Positions 48,158 through 57,070 of a stretch of DNA of 64,000 nucleotides are shown piece by piece. Both the position numbers and the translations under genes were made by a program. This DNA is from Helicobacter enhydrae (lineage in GTDB: Bacteria; Campylobacterota; Campylobacteria; Campylobacterales; Helicobacteraceae). The stretch covers positions 248,001 through 312,000 of the forward strand of contig NZ_CP016503.1 of the NCBI RefSeq assembly GCF_001693335.1. The letters run 5' to 3'. How positions within the stretch are numbered: position 1 is the first letter of the stretch; every line of letters begins with the position of its first letter. A model generated the notes under the pieces. It was not told the origin of the DNA, did not search any database, and saw only the letters and a program-made list of their open reading frames with translations.

Positions 48158-49615
48158 CTAAGATTTTTGCCCCAAAAGATAATGAGCCCCCAAGCTTTCT
48201 TTGCGTTCCATTGCCCTAGACACTATCTCTCTAGCACACAATAGACGCAAATACACCATACGCCCACATCGTTTCTGCAACATTCCCTCAATCTCCCCAA
48301 AAGCCATCGCCAGTCCATCATCACTGCGTGCGATCCCGACTTTTTCCCACATCAATCGCTTGAGAGCTCTTTTGTAAGCCTCATCATTTTCGTGATGGAG
48401 CAAGTAGTTTTTTGGCGTTAGGCATTTGGGCGTATGCTCACAATCTCTAGCATTTGCAATCATTTGTGCGACCCTTTTCCCAAACACAAACCCCTCTAGC
48501 AACGAGTTGGAAGCCAAACGATTAGCCCCGTGGATACCGATATGACTGCACTCTCCAATCGCGTAGAGATTTTCTGCTCCAATCACGCGAGAATGCAAAT
48601 CAGTTTTGATTCCCCCCATACAATAATGAAAAGCAGGAAAAATCGGGATCCGATCTTGCGGTGGATTGAATCCATAAGATTTCAAGACTTTGTAGATATT
48701 TGGGAAACGCCCTTGAAACTCCCTCTCTCCAAAAGCCGACAAATCCAAAAACACCTCTTGCATCTGTCGCTTCAAACAATAATCAAAAATCGCCCTTGAG
48801 ACCACATCTCTTGGTGCTAACTCACCCCTAGAATCATATTCGAGCAAAAAACGCAAACCATCTCGATCAACGATCATTCCCCCCTCCCCTCTCACCGCTT
48901 CACTAATGAGTGGCTTCCTAGCACCTTGTGCTTGAGTGAAAACACTTGGGTGGAATTGCGTCATCTCCATATCTTGTAGCTTGAAATGATGCTCCAACAT
49001 CACCCCGTGCATTTCCCCACCCAAAGTGTGTGCATTGGTATGGTATTGATACAAATCGCCAATCCCCCCACTTGCTAGAACAATGTGTTTGCCATAGACT
49101 TGAGAGACCTCTCCCCCACTCTCTAGCACCACTCCGACACATTGATTTGCCTCAAATAGCAAATCTAGCACATTGGTGTGTTTGCGTATGGGGTGTTTGA
49201 GTTTTTGCAACAAAAAAGAATGCAGGATTTTGCCCGTCCCATCGCCCCCGAAATGAATAATCCTTGCTTTTTGATGTCCCCCCTCTCTTGTGTAGAGTAT
49301 CTTTCCTGCAGAATCCCTATCAACCAGCAATCCCAACTCTGCAAGATCTTGCGTGACATTGAGGCTCTCTTGGCTTAGGATTTGGAGAGCTTGGGGGCAA
49401 TTCATCGCTAGTCCTGCTTTCAAAGTGTCCTCAATATGGGCTTGAACATCGTTTTGATCCAGTGCGACACTGATGCCGCCTTGAGCATAAAAGGTGTTGC
49501 AAACATTAGGCTCATCTTTGCACACGACTAGCACTTTGAGCGTTTGGGGCAAATGGATCGCACAATACAACCCAGCAACACCAGAACCTATGATAATGAC
49601 ATCATATTTTTCCAT
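48158..49615 (-). CDS. nadB: L-aspartate oxidase
   Basis: FAD enzyme that oxidises aspartate to iminoaspartate for NAD synthesis with quinolinate synthase NadA. 485 residues: FAD-binding IIGSGVAGLYCA at the N-terminus, TFYAQGGISVAL, the succinate-dehydrogenase-like active-site block QFHPSVFTQ and EAVRGEGG, and GIHGANRLASNSLLEG. nadA is not in the window. The start ATG is at 49615; the small lipoprotein gene ends 21 bases upstream, on the same strand, so they may be co-transcribed. Confidence 0.96.
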   Translation of the reverse strand: MEKYDVIIIGSGVAGLYCAIHLPQTLKVLVVCKDEPNVCNTFYAQGGISVALDQNDVQAHIEDTLKAGLAMNCPQALQILSQESLNVTQDLAELGLLVDRDSAGKILYTREGGHQKARIIHFGGDGTGKILHSFLLQKLKHPIRKHTNVLDLLFEANQCVGVVLESGGEVSQVYGKHIVLASGGIGDLYQYHTNAHTLGGEMHGVMLEHHFKLQDMEMTQFHPSVFTQAQGARKPLISEAVRGEGGMIVDRDGLRFLLEYDSRGELAPRDVVSRAIFDYCLKRQMQEVFLDLSAFGEREFQGRFPNIYKVLKSYGFNPPQDRIPIFPAFHYCMGGIKTDLHSRVIGAENLYAIGECSHIGIHGANRLASNSLLEGFVFGKRVAQMIANARDCEHTPKCLTPKNYLLHHENDEAYKRALKRLMWEKVGIARSDDGLAMAFGEIEGMLQKRCGRMVYLRLLCAREIVSRAMERKESLGAHYLLGQKS

Positions 49616-49635
49616 TTATTAGGACACAACCCCTC

Positions 49636-49755
49636 TTATTTCTCGATATGTGTGTTTTGCTCTGTGTCTTGCTCCCACTTAGGAAGTGTCTTGTATCCAC
49701 AGGCATACAAAAACAAACAACAATATGCTAAAATCATCCAATGAAAACTTCTCAT
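49636..49755 (-). CDS. Small lipoprotein (LptM-like?)
   Basis: 39 residues starting at the ATG 49755, which has GGGAGA 6 bases upstream: MRSFHWMILAYCCLF as the signal, lipobox LYAC and the mature start CGYKTLPKWE. Tiny lipoproteins starting CGxKxP resemble LptM (YifL), which helps assemble the LPS translocon LptD/E; this is a likeness of a few residues only. The first 15 bases overlap the start of the divergent DciA-like gene, so both ribosome sites lie within the other gene or its leader. It is followed by nadB. Confidence 0.6.
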   Translation of the reverse strand: MRSFHWMILAYCCLFLYACGYKTLPKWEQDTEQNTHIEK

Positions 49756-50235
49756 TGCATTATCTCCCAGATCAGAAATTCTTTGCCACGCTTGCAAGAG
49801 CTTGATGAGATTCAAAAACTGCGTCATTCTTTGCCACTTGAGCTACAAAAACAGATTGATTTTGTATGCAAAAAAGGCACAACACTTTTGTTTGCACTCA
49901 AAAATCCGAATTATATACCCGAATTCAACACTTACAAAGCAAAAGACATTCTAAACGCTCTTTTTCCCCTCAAAGAGCATTTGTCAAGCCTAAGCCAAAT
50001 ACAAAAAGTGCAAGGATACATCCCTCACAAACGCCTTCATCAAGACGATCAAGGCTCCAAATATTTCAAAGCCCCCAAGAATTATGCGATTTTGAGCGAA
50101 CAGACAGAAGTGTTGTTTTTGCAACCCTATGTAGAGCGTGCCAATGGCGATTTTATCAATCACTCCAGCAACCCCAAGCTTTTTGATTTGTTTGAAGAAA
50201 TCCGTGCCACCATCATCAGAAACAAACATCAATGA
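49741..50235 (+). CDS. DciA/DUF721-like protein
   Basis: 164 residues. The N-terminal 60 residues (IISQIRNSLPRLQELDEI..., LPLELQKQIDFVCKKGTTLLFALKNP) match the pattern of the DUF721 domain of DciA, the loader of the replicative helicase DnaB in bacteria lacking DnaC; the rest is charged and without features. It overlaps uvrC by ATGA, as its counterpart does upstream of uvrC in H. pylori as I recall. No membrane segment. Confidence 0.55.
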   Translation: MKTSHCIISQIRNSLPRLQELDEIQKLRHSLPLELQKQIDFVCKKGTTLLFALKNPNYIPEFNTYKAKDILNALFPLKEHLSSLSQIQKVQGYIPHKRLHQDDQGSKYFKAPKNYAILSEQTEVLFLQPYVERANGDFINHSSNPKLFDLFEEIRATIIRNKHQ

Positions 50236-51911
50236 ATCCCAAACCCCATCTCACCGCCACACTCAAAAATCTACCCAAAAAAAGTGGCATCTATCAATAC
50301 TACGACCACAAAGGGCATTTGCTCTACATAGGCAAAGCCAAAAACCTCTTTAACCGCATCAGGAGTTATTTCCGTATCAGCGATGGCACACCCAACAAGC
50401 AATTAAGTCCAAGGATCTACAATATGGTGCTAAAAATCGAAACGATCAAAATCATCATCGTTGATAACCAAACAGACGCCTTGATTTTGGAAAACTCTCT
50501 CATCAAACAACTCAAGCCGCGTTACAACATTTTGCTCCGAGATGACAAAACCTATCCTTATATTTTCTTTGATTTAAGTCAGCCATTCCCCCGTCCTCAA
50601 ATCACAAGAATCAAACGCACCCAAAAACAACTAGAATATTTCGGACCCTTCACTCAAGGTGCAAGAGATATTCTCCAAAGCCTTTATGAGCTCCTCCCAC
50701 TTGTGCAAAAAAGCAGTTGCCCCAAAGAAAAAAAAGCCTGTCTGTTTTTCCAAATCAATCGTTGCAAAGCCCCGTGCGAAAACAAAATCACCCCTAGTGA
50801 ATATGCCATTTTTGTCCAACAAGCCATCGCTTATCTCAAAGACAAACGCACCCTCATCAAGCAACTAGAGGAAAAAATGCAGACACTAGCTTCACAAGAG
50901 AGGTTTGAAAGGGCTTTGATTTTGAGGGATAGGATTGCAAAAATTAGCACCCTAGAGATTCAAACCCCGATTGATTTGCACCAAAAAAATGCACAATGGG
51001 ATATTTTCTATCTTATGCATGAGGCTAGAAGGGCGGTATTGCTCAAGCTCTATATGCGTAATGGAAAAATCATCGCAAGTGATTATGAGAGGTTTTCTCT
51101 GCAATACCCACTCCTCTCTCTCGAAGATGAAACAACCATCTACCAACAAGCCATCATCAATCATTACCAAAAAAATCTCCCCCTACCCCCACAAACGCTA
51201 CTTCTGCCCAAACATCTATCAGATGGATTGTCAGAGTGCCAACAATGGCTCAAAGAGAGCCAAAAAATCGATATTGTTTTTCCACAAAAAGGCATCAAAG
51301 CACAGCTTCTACAACTTGCCAAAGAAAATGCCCAAGAACAATTAAAAATCCAAGATGAAGAATCCCCTATCAAAGAAGCGCTCAAAGATTTGTGCGAACT
51401 GACTGCATTGCCACACAAAATCGAGGTTTTTGACACAAGTCATCACAATGGAGCTCACAATGTCGGAGCGATGATCGTCTATGAAGATGGGAGATTCCTC
51501 AAAAGTGCCTATCGCCATTATATGCTAGAAGGAAGCGATGAGTCTTCCCAAATGCGTGAGATGCTCACGCGTCGTGCCAAAGATTTTGAGCGTTCCTCTC
51601 CTCCAGATTTGTGGCTCCTTGATGGAGGGGTCGCACAAATCCATATCGCACAAGAAGTCTTGGAGAGTGCAGGAGTGCATATCGATATAGTCGCGATTGC
51701 CAAAGAAAAACTTGATGCCAAAGCACATCGTGCCAAAGGGAGGGCAAAAGACATCTTGCGTGCTTACATCGACACCCAGTGCAAAAGCTTCGCTTTGCTT
51801 CCAAGCGATAAGCGATTGCAGTTTTGCCAAAAGCTAAGAGATGAGGCACATCGTTTCGCAATCAATTTTCATCGCAAGAAAAAACTTCAGAGCTTCATCC
51901 CAAAGCTTTAA
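50232..51911 (+). CDS. uvrC: UvrABC system protein C
   Basis: Makes both incisions in nucleotide excision repair. 559 residues: GIY-YIG nuclease at the N-terminus (KSGIYQYYDHKGHLLYIGKA), cysteine-containing segment KKACLFFQINRCKAPC, UVR motif region, and the RNase-H-like C-terminal nuclease (EVFDTSHHNGAHNVGAMIVY, LWLLDGGVAQI). Slightly shorter than the usual 590-610, mainly at the C-terminal helix-hairpin-helix part, of which little is visible; in Helicobacter this end is often short. Start codon overlaps the preceding gene (ATGA). Confidence 0.95.
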   Translation: MNPKPHLTATLKNLPKKSGIYQYYDHKGHLLYIGKAKNLFNRIRSYFRISDGTPNKQLSPRIYNMVLKIETIKIIIVDNQTDALILENSLIKQLKPRYNILLRDDKTYPYIFFDLSQPFPRPQITRIKRTQKQLEYFGPFTQGARDILQSLYELLPLVQKSSCPKEKKACLFFQINRCKAPCENKITPSEYAIFVQQAIAYLKDKRTLIKQLEEKMQTLASQERFERALILRDRIAKISTLEIQTPIDLHQKNAQWDIFYLMHEARRAVLLKLYMRNGKIIASDYERFSLQYPLLSLEDETTIYQQAIINHYQKNLPLPPQTLLLPKHLSDGLSECQQWLKESQKIDIVFPQKGIKAQLLQLAKENAQEQLKIQDEESPIKEALKDLCELTALPHKIEVFDTSHHNGAHNVGAMIVYEDGRFLKSAYRHYMLEGSDESSQMREMLTRRAKDFERSSPPDLWLLDGGVAQIHIAQEVLESAGVHIDIVAIAKEKLDAKAHRAKGRAKDILRAYIDTQCKSFALLPSDKRLQFCQKLRDEAHRFAINFHRKKKLQSFIPKL

Positions 51912-51951
51912 GCTATAATCACTGCAAAAATCCCTACATTTTGAGGAAGCA

Positions 51952-53094
51952 ATGATGTGCAGATTCTTCAAACTTCAATGTTTTTTGTTCTTGATATTTC
52001 TGTATGGAGAATCTCCTGCCTCCACTTCTGCCCCCTCCCCTACTAGCAATCAGGCTCTAGGAGACTCCCTAGCCCCAAAGGCTCATTGGATTTATGATGT
52101 AGATTTTGGATTTTTGTTTGACAATCTAGAGGATTCAGATCCTTATTGGGCTACACGCACCCTGCTATCTGCAAAACTCTCTCCAGAAGTGGGCTTGGCT
52201 TTTGATAATCAAACAATCAAGCTTGGAGGGTATTTCATCCTTGATATGGGGGAACAAGTCCCTCAAAATGGAGGTATGACACTCTACTATAGCTTTGATA
52301 GTGCGGATTTTTCTGCATATCTAGGTGCATTTCCCAAAAAATACCAAATAGGCAAATACCCCCTTCTGTATTGGCGTGAAGATTATGATTTCTACCATTC
52401 AAACTTCAATGGCACGATGTTTCAATATCACTCTGCGGACAATGGCACTGATGTGGAATTGATTTTGAATTGGTATGGAGGCAAACTCATCAAGCGTATT
52501 GATGAGTTTATGCTAGAGGGCTTTTGGCAAAGCAACTTCTATGATAGGTTGCTGTTTATTGGTGCGTCATCTCTAGTGTTTCATATCAAAAACGATGAGA
52601 TACTCAACCCCACCATCTATGAGAGTGCCTATCTTTTGGATAGGATCTACTATGAAGCCCGCATAGGGAGTGATTTGTCCTCACTCGCCCCTAGTTTTGA
52701 TCAGCTCTCACTGCAACTCTCACTTCTAGCTTCCTTGGAACGCAAGAGATTTTTGGATAAAGGGATCGAGCCATTTGATCACAGGATTGGCGGGGAACTT
52801 GGATTTCAGATCCAATACCAAGGTTTTGGATTTGGCAATTCTCTGTATGTGGGTGATTCTCATATGAAGTTTTTCTCTCAATATGGGGATGATCTCAAAA
52901 ATGCAGGATATAGCGGTCTTCCTTTTTATCAATCCTCACTTTATAATCGATCAGAGCTTTATTATCAATACCAAAACTCCTATCTCAACCTCAAATGCAG
53001 TGTGATTTTTCACACCACACAAAAGCACTTCGCCCATCAACAAATGATCACCCTTAGTCTAGACACAGAGAAGCTTTTACGACAGCTTTTCTAA
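51952..53094 (+). CDS. Outer membrane protein, unknown family
   Basis: 380 residues; a signal peptide (FFKLQCFLFLIFLYGESPA), a short S/T/P-rich linker (about 24-45) and a beta-barrel-like remainder with aromatic girdles (FSAYLGAFPKKYQIGKYPLL, LYYQYQNSYLNLKCSV) ending in LRQLF with the C-terminal phenylalanine typical of outer membrane barrels. Two ATGs in a row follow GAGGAAG. Possibly a 16-18-strand porin-like protein. The 3' end overlaps the convergent comEC gene by 18 bases. Confidence 0.72.
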   Translation: MMCRFFKLQCFLFLIFLYGESPASTSAPSPTSNQALGDSLAPKAHWIYDVDFGFLFDNLEDSDPYWATRTLLSAKLSPEVGLAFDNQTIKLGGYFILDMGEQVPQNGGMTLYYSFDSADFSAYLGAFPKKYQIGKYPLLYWREDYDFYHSNFNGTMFQYHSADNGTDVELILNWYGGKLIKRIDEFMLEGFWQSNFYDRLLFIGASSLVFHIKNDEILNPTIYESAYLLDRIYYEARIGSDLSSLAPSFDQLSLQLSLLASLERKRFLDKGIEPFDHRIGGELGFQIQYQGFGFGNSLYVGDSHMKFFSQYGDDLKNAGYSGLPFYQSSLYNRSELYYQYQNSYLNLKCSVIFHTTQKHFAHQQMITLSLDTEKLLRQLF

Positions 53095-54381
53095 ACTCAA
53101 ATACAGCCATAGAGCCAAGCCCAAACCGGGCAACGCCCAAAAGGCTACAGCAAAGCGTATAGAAGCAAAAAAGCAAATCAAATAGATTCCAAATATCCAA
53201 TCAGGGAGCTCAACGCCACTTCCATCAAGAACGATTTGATACATCCACTCTAGCCCCCAATCTAGCACCCCGCCAATGCCCAAAATATGCAAAAACAACG
53301 CCAAAACAAAAAATGCAGGAAAAACAATACTAAGAGGAATGCTCAAAATGCTCCAAGGTGAAAATATCGGAAAGACAAACAAGCTCAAAGGAAGCATTGA
53401 GAGAAACAGATAGGCATTGAAAAACAGCACATAAATCACGATTTGTGCCAATTTGCCCAAGCGATTGAGATGGAAATATCTCACAATGCCTATAATCAAA
53501 AACACACCCGCACAAGAAAACCAAAACCCAATGCTCACAGCCAAAAAGGGGAACAACGCCAAAAGGATTGCCATACACACAAACAAAAACCTATATTCCA
53601 AGATACGCAGATTGTAATACAGCAGAAAAATAGCCAAGGCACTCATCGCAAACGCCCTCAAAAAAGAGGGCTGGAAATCAATCACAACCAAATACCCCAG
53701 CAATAGCAACAAACCCAAAAAAGACAAATCAAAATGCCGATGCCGATATGTGAAATACCTTTGTTGCAAAAATCGATACGGCACCCCCACGATCCCAACA
53801 AACACCCCAAGCAAAATCCCCAAATGCAAACCACTGATTGCAATGAGATGAGAGATCTGCAACTTTGAAGCCAAATCCCTCCACTCTTTGGGCAAATGGA
53901 ATGCCAAAAAAAGTGTCTCATACAACTCAGCATAAATCGCCTCTTGATGTTGTGATGCAATCCAGCTCGACAAATAATGACGCACGCTTGATCCTTGTGG
54001 CTCAAGGGTAATGGAAAAAGTGACAAAAAAGCAACTTTTGAGCGACTGGATGAAGCTACATTTGGTAGGTTTTCCAAAGATTGTGATATGGCGGTTTTGG
54101 AGGTTTTTGAGATGTTCTTTGCTTGTGGTGTAGAGGATTTGAGAACTGTCTGTTTTGAGCTTCAAAACCCAATAATCCTTTTTGGGATATTGTGCCAATA
54201 CCAAAGCACTGATAGTCTGCTTATCTTGCGTGATATAAGATTGATATTGCGTGTATCTCATCCCCCAAAAGAGCAGTGCCACGCACAACAGAATCAAACC
54301 AAAGCCACCCCACTCTTTTGGCGTATCCAACAATGGCTGGGTGTTATGATTCACTATGCTGATGTTCTTTGAGGTTTGCAC
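53077..54381 (-). CDS. comEC: ComEC/Rec2-type DNA uptake channel
   Basis: Inner membrane channel for transforming DNA. 434 residues with an N-terminal OB-like region (about 60-130) and eight to ten membrane helices, including the family signature HLIAISGLHLGILLG. The C-terminal metallo-beta-lactamase domain of full-length ComEC is absent, as in Helicobacter and Campylobacter. Its start overlaps the preceding gene by 38 bases, so it is probably translated by coupling. With the secreted ligase and AddB it makes a natural-competence theme in this window. Confidence 0.87.
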   Translation of the reverse strand: MQTSKNISIVNHNTQPLLDTPKEWGGFGLILLCVALLFWGMRYTQYQSYITQDKQTISALVLAQYPKKDYWVLKLKTDSSQILYTTSKEHLKNLQNRHITIFGKPTKCSFIQSLKSCFFVTFSITLEPQGSSVRHYLSSWIASQHQEAIYAELYETLFLAFHLPKEWRDLASKLQISHLIAISGLHLGILLGVFVGIVGVPYRFLQQRYFTYRHRHFDLSFLGLLLLLGYLVVIDFQPSFLRAFAMSALAIFLLYYNLRILEYRFLFVCMAILLALFPFLAVSIGFWFSCAGVFLIIGIVRYFHLNRLGKLAQIVIYVLFFNAYLFLSMLPLSLFVFPIFSPWSILSIPLSIVFPAFFVLALFLHILGIGGVLDWGLEWMYQIVLDGSGVELPDWIFGIYLICFFASIRFAVAFWALPGLGLALWLYLSLEKLS

Positions 54382-55300
54382 ACAGAGGAGTCAAATAGTC
54401 TTTTTGTAAAATTTTCTTATCTTGTAGCTCACACATAAAATGTGCAATATCGTCAGCTTGAACAAACTTCGGACCCCCATTGAGATCTGAAGCCAAAATG
54501 CCGATAAGTTTGCCATCGCGTGTATAAAACCCCTTGCCATAAGAATACTTATATCCCTTAAAGTCGTTGGTTTCAAGCATGGTGAGTTTGTTCAAATCCT
54601 CGTTTTCTACAATCGTGCGTTTGGACATAAAAGAATTAAGCTCACTGATTGTGGGGGAATAAACCACCCCTTGAGGTGTTAGGACATTATCAAACACATC
54701 AATCCAATATTTGGAATAAAGGCGATCGTGGTAATAGCTTTTTGGGCGGGGGTTGCAATAAGTGTCCGTATAAGCGGAAGTTTCCAAAATCGCAAGTCCT
54801 CTCTGCAAGTCAAGTGCCTTGATAGATAGCTGTGCCACACACACAAAAGGGATCGAGCTATCATCTTGCATCATCGCATAACTAGCCCGTGCATAGATTT
54901 CTTCGCTATAAACCATATTGGCTGAAGTCAAAAATATCCCATCTCTTAGCAAAATGCCATAGCTTCTTTTGATACTCCCATCCAAAAAAATAGTCGTAAT
55001 CACTGAAGTTCCATATAGCCAACTTTGATTCTGCACATATTCTTCTTGGATTTGTCTAGTTGTGTCTTTGGGGCGATTATCCATCCCTTCATAAGGAGAT
55101 TTCCCTTGACTTTCTTGCAGATGTGTAGAGCCTCTGATAATTTTTTGGGGTTTTTTGTCGGCAGAGCCCTGTTGTGTTGTTTGCGATTCTTTCAATACTC
55201 GAATCTCTTGATGATTCAATTCACGCATTTTATGTATTTTGGGAGCTTCCGAAGCATAAAGAAAAGCAAAAAATACGCACATGACCGACAGATTTCTCAT
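54344..55300 (-). CDS. Secreted trypsin-fold-like protein without clear catalytic triad
   Basis: 318 residues from the ATG at 55300, which has AAGGAAA just upstream (the frame reaches back to a TTG at 55327). Signal peptide MRNLSVMCVFFAFLYASEA, a low-complexity Q/K/S region (about 30-95), and then a folded domain with SYGILLRDGIFLTSANMVYS and AILETSAYTD, reminiscent of the GxxLxxxxxLTxAHxV pattern of trypsin-like proteases, but with N in place of the catalytic His and no GDSG serine motif, and GGPKFVQADDIAHF near the end. Probably periplasmic; role unknown. It overlaps comEC by 38 bases. Confidence 0.68.
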   Translation of the reverse strand: MRNLSVMCVFFAFLYASEAPKIHKMRELNHQEIRVLKESQTTQQGSADKKPQKIIRGSTHLQESQGKSPYEGMDNRPKDTTRQIQEEYVQNQSWLYGTSVITTIFLDGSIKRSYGILLRDGIFLTSANMVYSEEIYARASYAMMQDDSSIPFVCVAQLSIKALDLQRGLAILETSAYTDTYCNPRPKSYYHDRLYSKYWIDVFDNVLTPQGVVYSPTISELNSFMSKRTIVENEDLNKLTMLETNDFKGYKYSYGKGFYTRDGKLIGILASDLNGGPKFVQADDIAHFMCELQDKKILQKDYLTPLCANLKEHQHSES

Positions 55301-55398
55301 TTGTTTCCTTGTTTTTTGGTTAAACAATTAAGTGATTTCCAAAATATCGGTAAAATCCGAAACTTTATAAACCAATACTACAAAATTAAGGATAAAAA

Positions 55399-55893
55399 AT
55401 GGCACTCAAAACCTACACCCCCACTCAAGAAGAGTTAGCAAGTTTTGCTTATGCAAGTATTCAAACAGACAAAGGAACGATTGTGCTTGAGCTGTTTCCC
55501 CAAGACGCACCACAAAATGTGTGCAACTTTGCCACTTTGGCTCAAGAGGGCTTCTATAATGGATTGACTTTTCATCGCGTGATACCAAACTTTGTCGCAC
55601 AGGGAGGCTGTCCGATTGGCAATGGTTGCGGTGGTCCGGGATACAATATCAAATGTGAAACACAAGATAACCCACATAAACACATCAAAGGCACACTCTC
55701 TATGGCACACGCAGGCAAAGATACAGGTGGCAGTCAGTTTTTCATCTGTTTCGCTCCACAGCCGCATTTGGATGGGGTGCATACGATTTTTGGGCAAATC
55801 CAAGATGAAGAGAGTTTGAAGGTGTTAAATCAAATCAAGCAAGACGACACAATCATCGAGATTTGTATCCATTCCTCCAACCCCAACGCCTGA
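55399..55893 (+). CDS. Cyclophilin-type peptidyl-prolyl cis-trans isomerase
   Basis: 164 residues, cytoplasmic (no signal). Cyclophilin motifs [15 protein letters not shown] (catalytic Arg in FHRV), [20 protein letters not shown] and [13 protein letters not shown] cytoplasmic small form like H. pylori HP1441. It is followed by a terminator and tmRNA. It lies divergent from the secreted protein gene at 54344. Confidence 0.94.
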   Translation: MALKTYTPTQEELASFAYASIQTDKGTIVLELFPQDAPQNVCNFATLAQEGFYNGLTFHRVIPNFVAQGGCPIGNGCGGPGYNIKCETQDNPHKHIKGTLSMAHAGKDTGGSQFFICFAPQPHLDGVHTIFGQIQDEESLKVLNQIKQDDTIIEICIHSSNPNA

Positions 55894-55905
55894 TCCATCT
55901 CCCCT

Positions 55906-55929
55906 ACTCCACCCTTGTGGAGTGTTTTG
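55906..55929 (+). terminator. Rho-independent terminator of the cyclophilin gene
   Basis: ACTCCAC - CCTT - GTGGAGT (perfect 7-bp stem) followed by GTTTTG, 13 bases after the cyclophilin stop. Confidence 0.6.
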
Positions 55930-55989
55930 CCTTGATTCTTTTCATTACAAAAACGCTAGGACAACCAAAGGCTATCAACTTTGTTTTGC

Positions 55990-55995
55990 TATAAT
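55990..55995 (+). promoter_or_regulatory. -10 box of the tmRNA gene
   Basis: TATAAT 18 bases before the mature 5' end of tmRNA, in the expected position for a strong housekeeping promoter. Confidence 0.6.
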
Positions 55996-56013
55996 CTCAC
56001 CTTTACAACATTT

Positions 56014-56379
56014 GGGGCTGATTTGGCTTCGACAGGAGCTAGATAGCTTGAATAGCACGCCGGATGGCATTCCGTAATCCTGCCAAGTTTAAAATTAAAC
56101 GCAAACAACAAAAATTTTGCTCCAGCTTACGCAGCAGCGTAAGTCTCACAACTCTTCGGAGCCGATTAGTTGAGCCATACTAGCCAACTCTTCTAGTCGT
56201 CATACCTGCTAGTTGCTTTTGTGCCAAGTCTAGGGGTACAAACTAAGACAATAGACTGCAATATAGAGAGTTTTGGGGGTTGTGGCTCTATATCCAAGAC
56301 ACACAACCCTGTCTAAGCGTGTAGAAGTTCAAGTGGGTTTGGCTTTTGGACTGGGGTTCGATCCCCCACAGCTCCACCA
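56014..56379 (+). ncRNA. ssrA: tmRNA (ssrA)
   Basis: Trans-translation RNA that frees stalled ribosomes and tags the nascent chain. The acceptor arm is formed by GGGGCTG at the 5' end and CAGCTCC at the 3' end, followed by A and an encoded CCA (56377-56379); the T-arm GGTTCGATCCCCC is clear. The tag frame resumes at GCA 56101 and encodes ANNKNFAPAYAAA before TAA at 56140-56142. It is in one piece (not permuted). The tag ends in AAA instead of the usual LAA/KAA. Confidence 0.96.
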
Positions 56380-56700
56380 TTTATCAGAATCTAAAATCAC
56401 CCAAACACATGACTACTCAAACTAATCTCAATGCAAAAATCCAATCGCAAGAAACTACAAGTCAATGATGTTTTGTGAAGGCACGGATTTTGGTATTTCA
56501 AGCTTGGCTTGGATTTTTTCTTTTGAAGTTGGCTTGTGGAGCTCTGTTCTTTTGGTGATTCTAAAATCTCTTGGGATTCTCTTTCTTTGAGTTACCTTGG
56601 GGGAAGGGGTGACTTTGTGATGTTTCAAAGGTTGGCTTGGATTCTCTCTTTTTAAGTTGGCTTGAGCAAAGCACCCTTTATACAATTCTAGAATCCCCTA

Positions 56701-56890
56701 GGATTTCTCTTAAGGGGATCAAGGGGAACTTAAAGCAAGCGTTCCCCTTATCCCCCTTAACAACCCCCATAACCCCAGCATTGCATTAGCAAGGCTCGTT
56801 CAAGATTACATTGACTTGGAATCCTTTTTGGTTCTACAAGGTTGGTTTGGTTAGCAGTTGTTTGTGCTTATATTGAAGTGGTGAGGGTTT
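56701..56890 (+). repeat. Intergenic repeat, copy A
   Basis: About 190 bases nearly identical to copy B at 57388. It opens with a long hairpin (arms 56710-56729 and 56741-56760, 17 of 20 pairs) and continues with a conserved block (ctcgttcaagattacattga, gttctacaaggttggtttgg, tgtgcttatattgaa) ending at gtgagggttt. The promoter of the hydrophobic peptide lies 17 bases behind it. Confidence 0.88.
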
Positions 56891-56906
56891 TGAAGTTTTG
56901 ATTTTG

Positions 56907-56912
56907 TATAAT
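56907..56912 (+). promoter_or_regulatory. -10 box (TATAAT) of the hydrophobic peptide transcript
   Basis: TATAAT preceded by TTTTG; transcription would start near 56919, giving a leader of about 43 nt before the ATG at 56962. Confidence 0.5.
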
Positions 56913-56928
56913 CATATCTGTGTTGGAG

Positions 56929-56953
56929 AAGGACGCTTCCTTGTGAAAGGAGG
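56929..56953 (+). promoter_or_regulatory. Alternative leader hairpins controlling the Shine-Dalgarno site
   Basis: CTTCCTT (56936-56942) pairs with AAGGAGG (56947-56953) across a GTGA tetraloop, burying the whole Shine-Dalgarno sequence. The same TCCTT (56938-56942) can instead pair with AAGGA (56929-56933), which frees the site. The two folds exclude each other. Confidence 0.5.
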
Positions 56954-56954
56954 T

Positions 56955-57059
56955 GGTGGTGATGAATATGTTTATTCTCATCATAAAGCTTCTGCTAGCT
57001 TTGCTAGAGCTAGTGGAAGCCATTCTTGAGCTTCTAGCTCAATTATCATAATTTTAACA
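56955..57059 (-). ncRNA. Candidate antisense RNA to the hydrophobic peptide
   Basis: The minus strand carries TATAAT at 57066-57071, 15 bases beyond the peptide stop codon. A transcript starting near 57059 would run antisense through the whole peptide frame toward its ribosome site. The 3' end is not visible, so the left limit is arbitrary. Confidence 0.38.
56962..57051 (+). CDS. 29-residue hydrophobic peptide, candidate type I toxin
   Basis: MNMFILIIKLLLALLELVEA followed by ILELLAQLS: a single leucine/isoleucine-rich amphipathic helix long enough to cross a membrane, with one lysine and regularly spaced glutamates. AAAGGAGG lies 8 bases before the first ATG, a near-ideal ribosome site. Size, hydrophobicity, masked Shine-Dalgarno site and an antisense -10 box directly behind the stop match type I toxins; Helicobacter has such systems (AapA/IsoA), but this peptide does not look like the basic AapA sequence, so it would be a different family. 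A chance frame is possible because it is short, yet the combined signals argue against it. Confidence 0.5.
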   Translation: MNMFILIIKLLLALLELVEAILELLAQLS

Positions 57060-57070
57060 AGAGGCATTAT

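Noticed and set aside
56455-56685. 76-codon minus-strand frame after tmRNA
   Set aside because: Its sequence is made of the region's repeated DNA words (gattctctctt, aagttggcttg) and has no ribosome site; it looks like translated repeat DNA.
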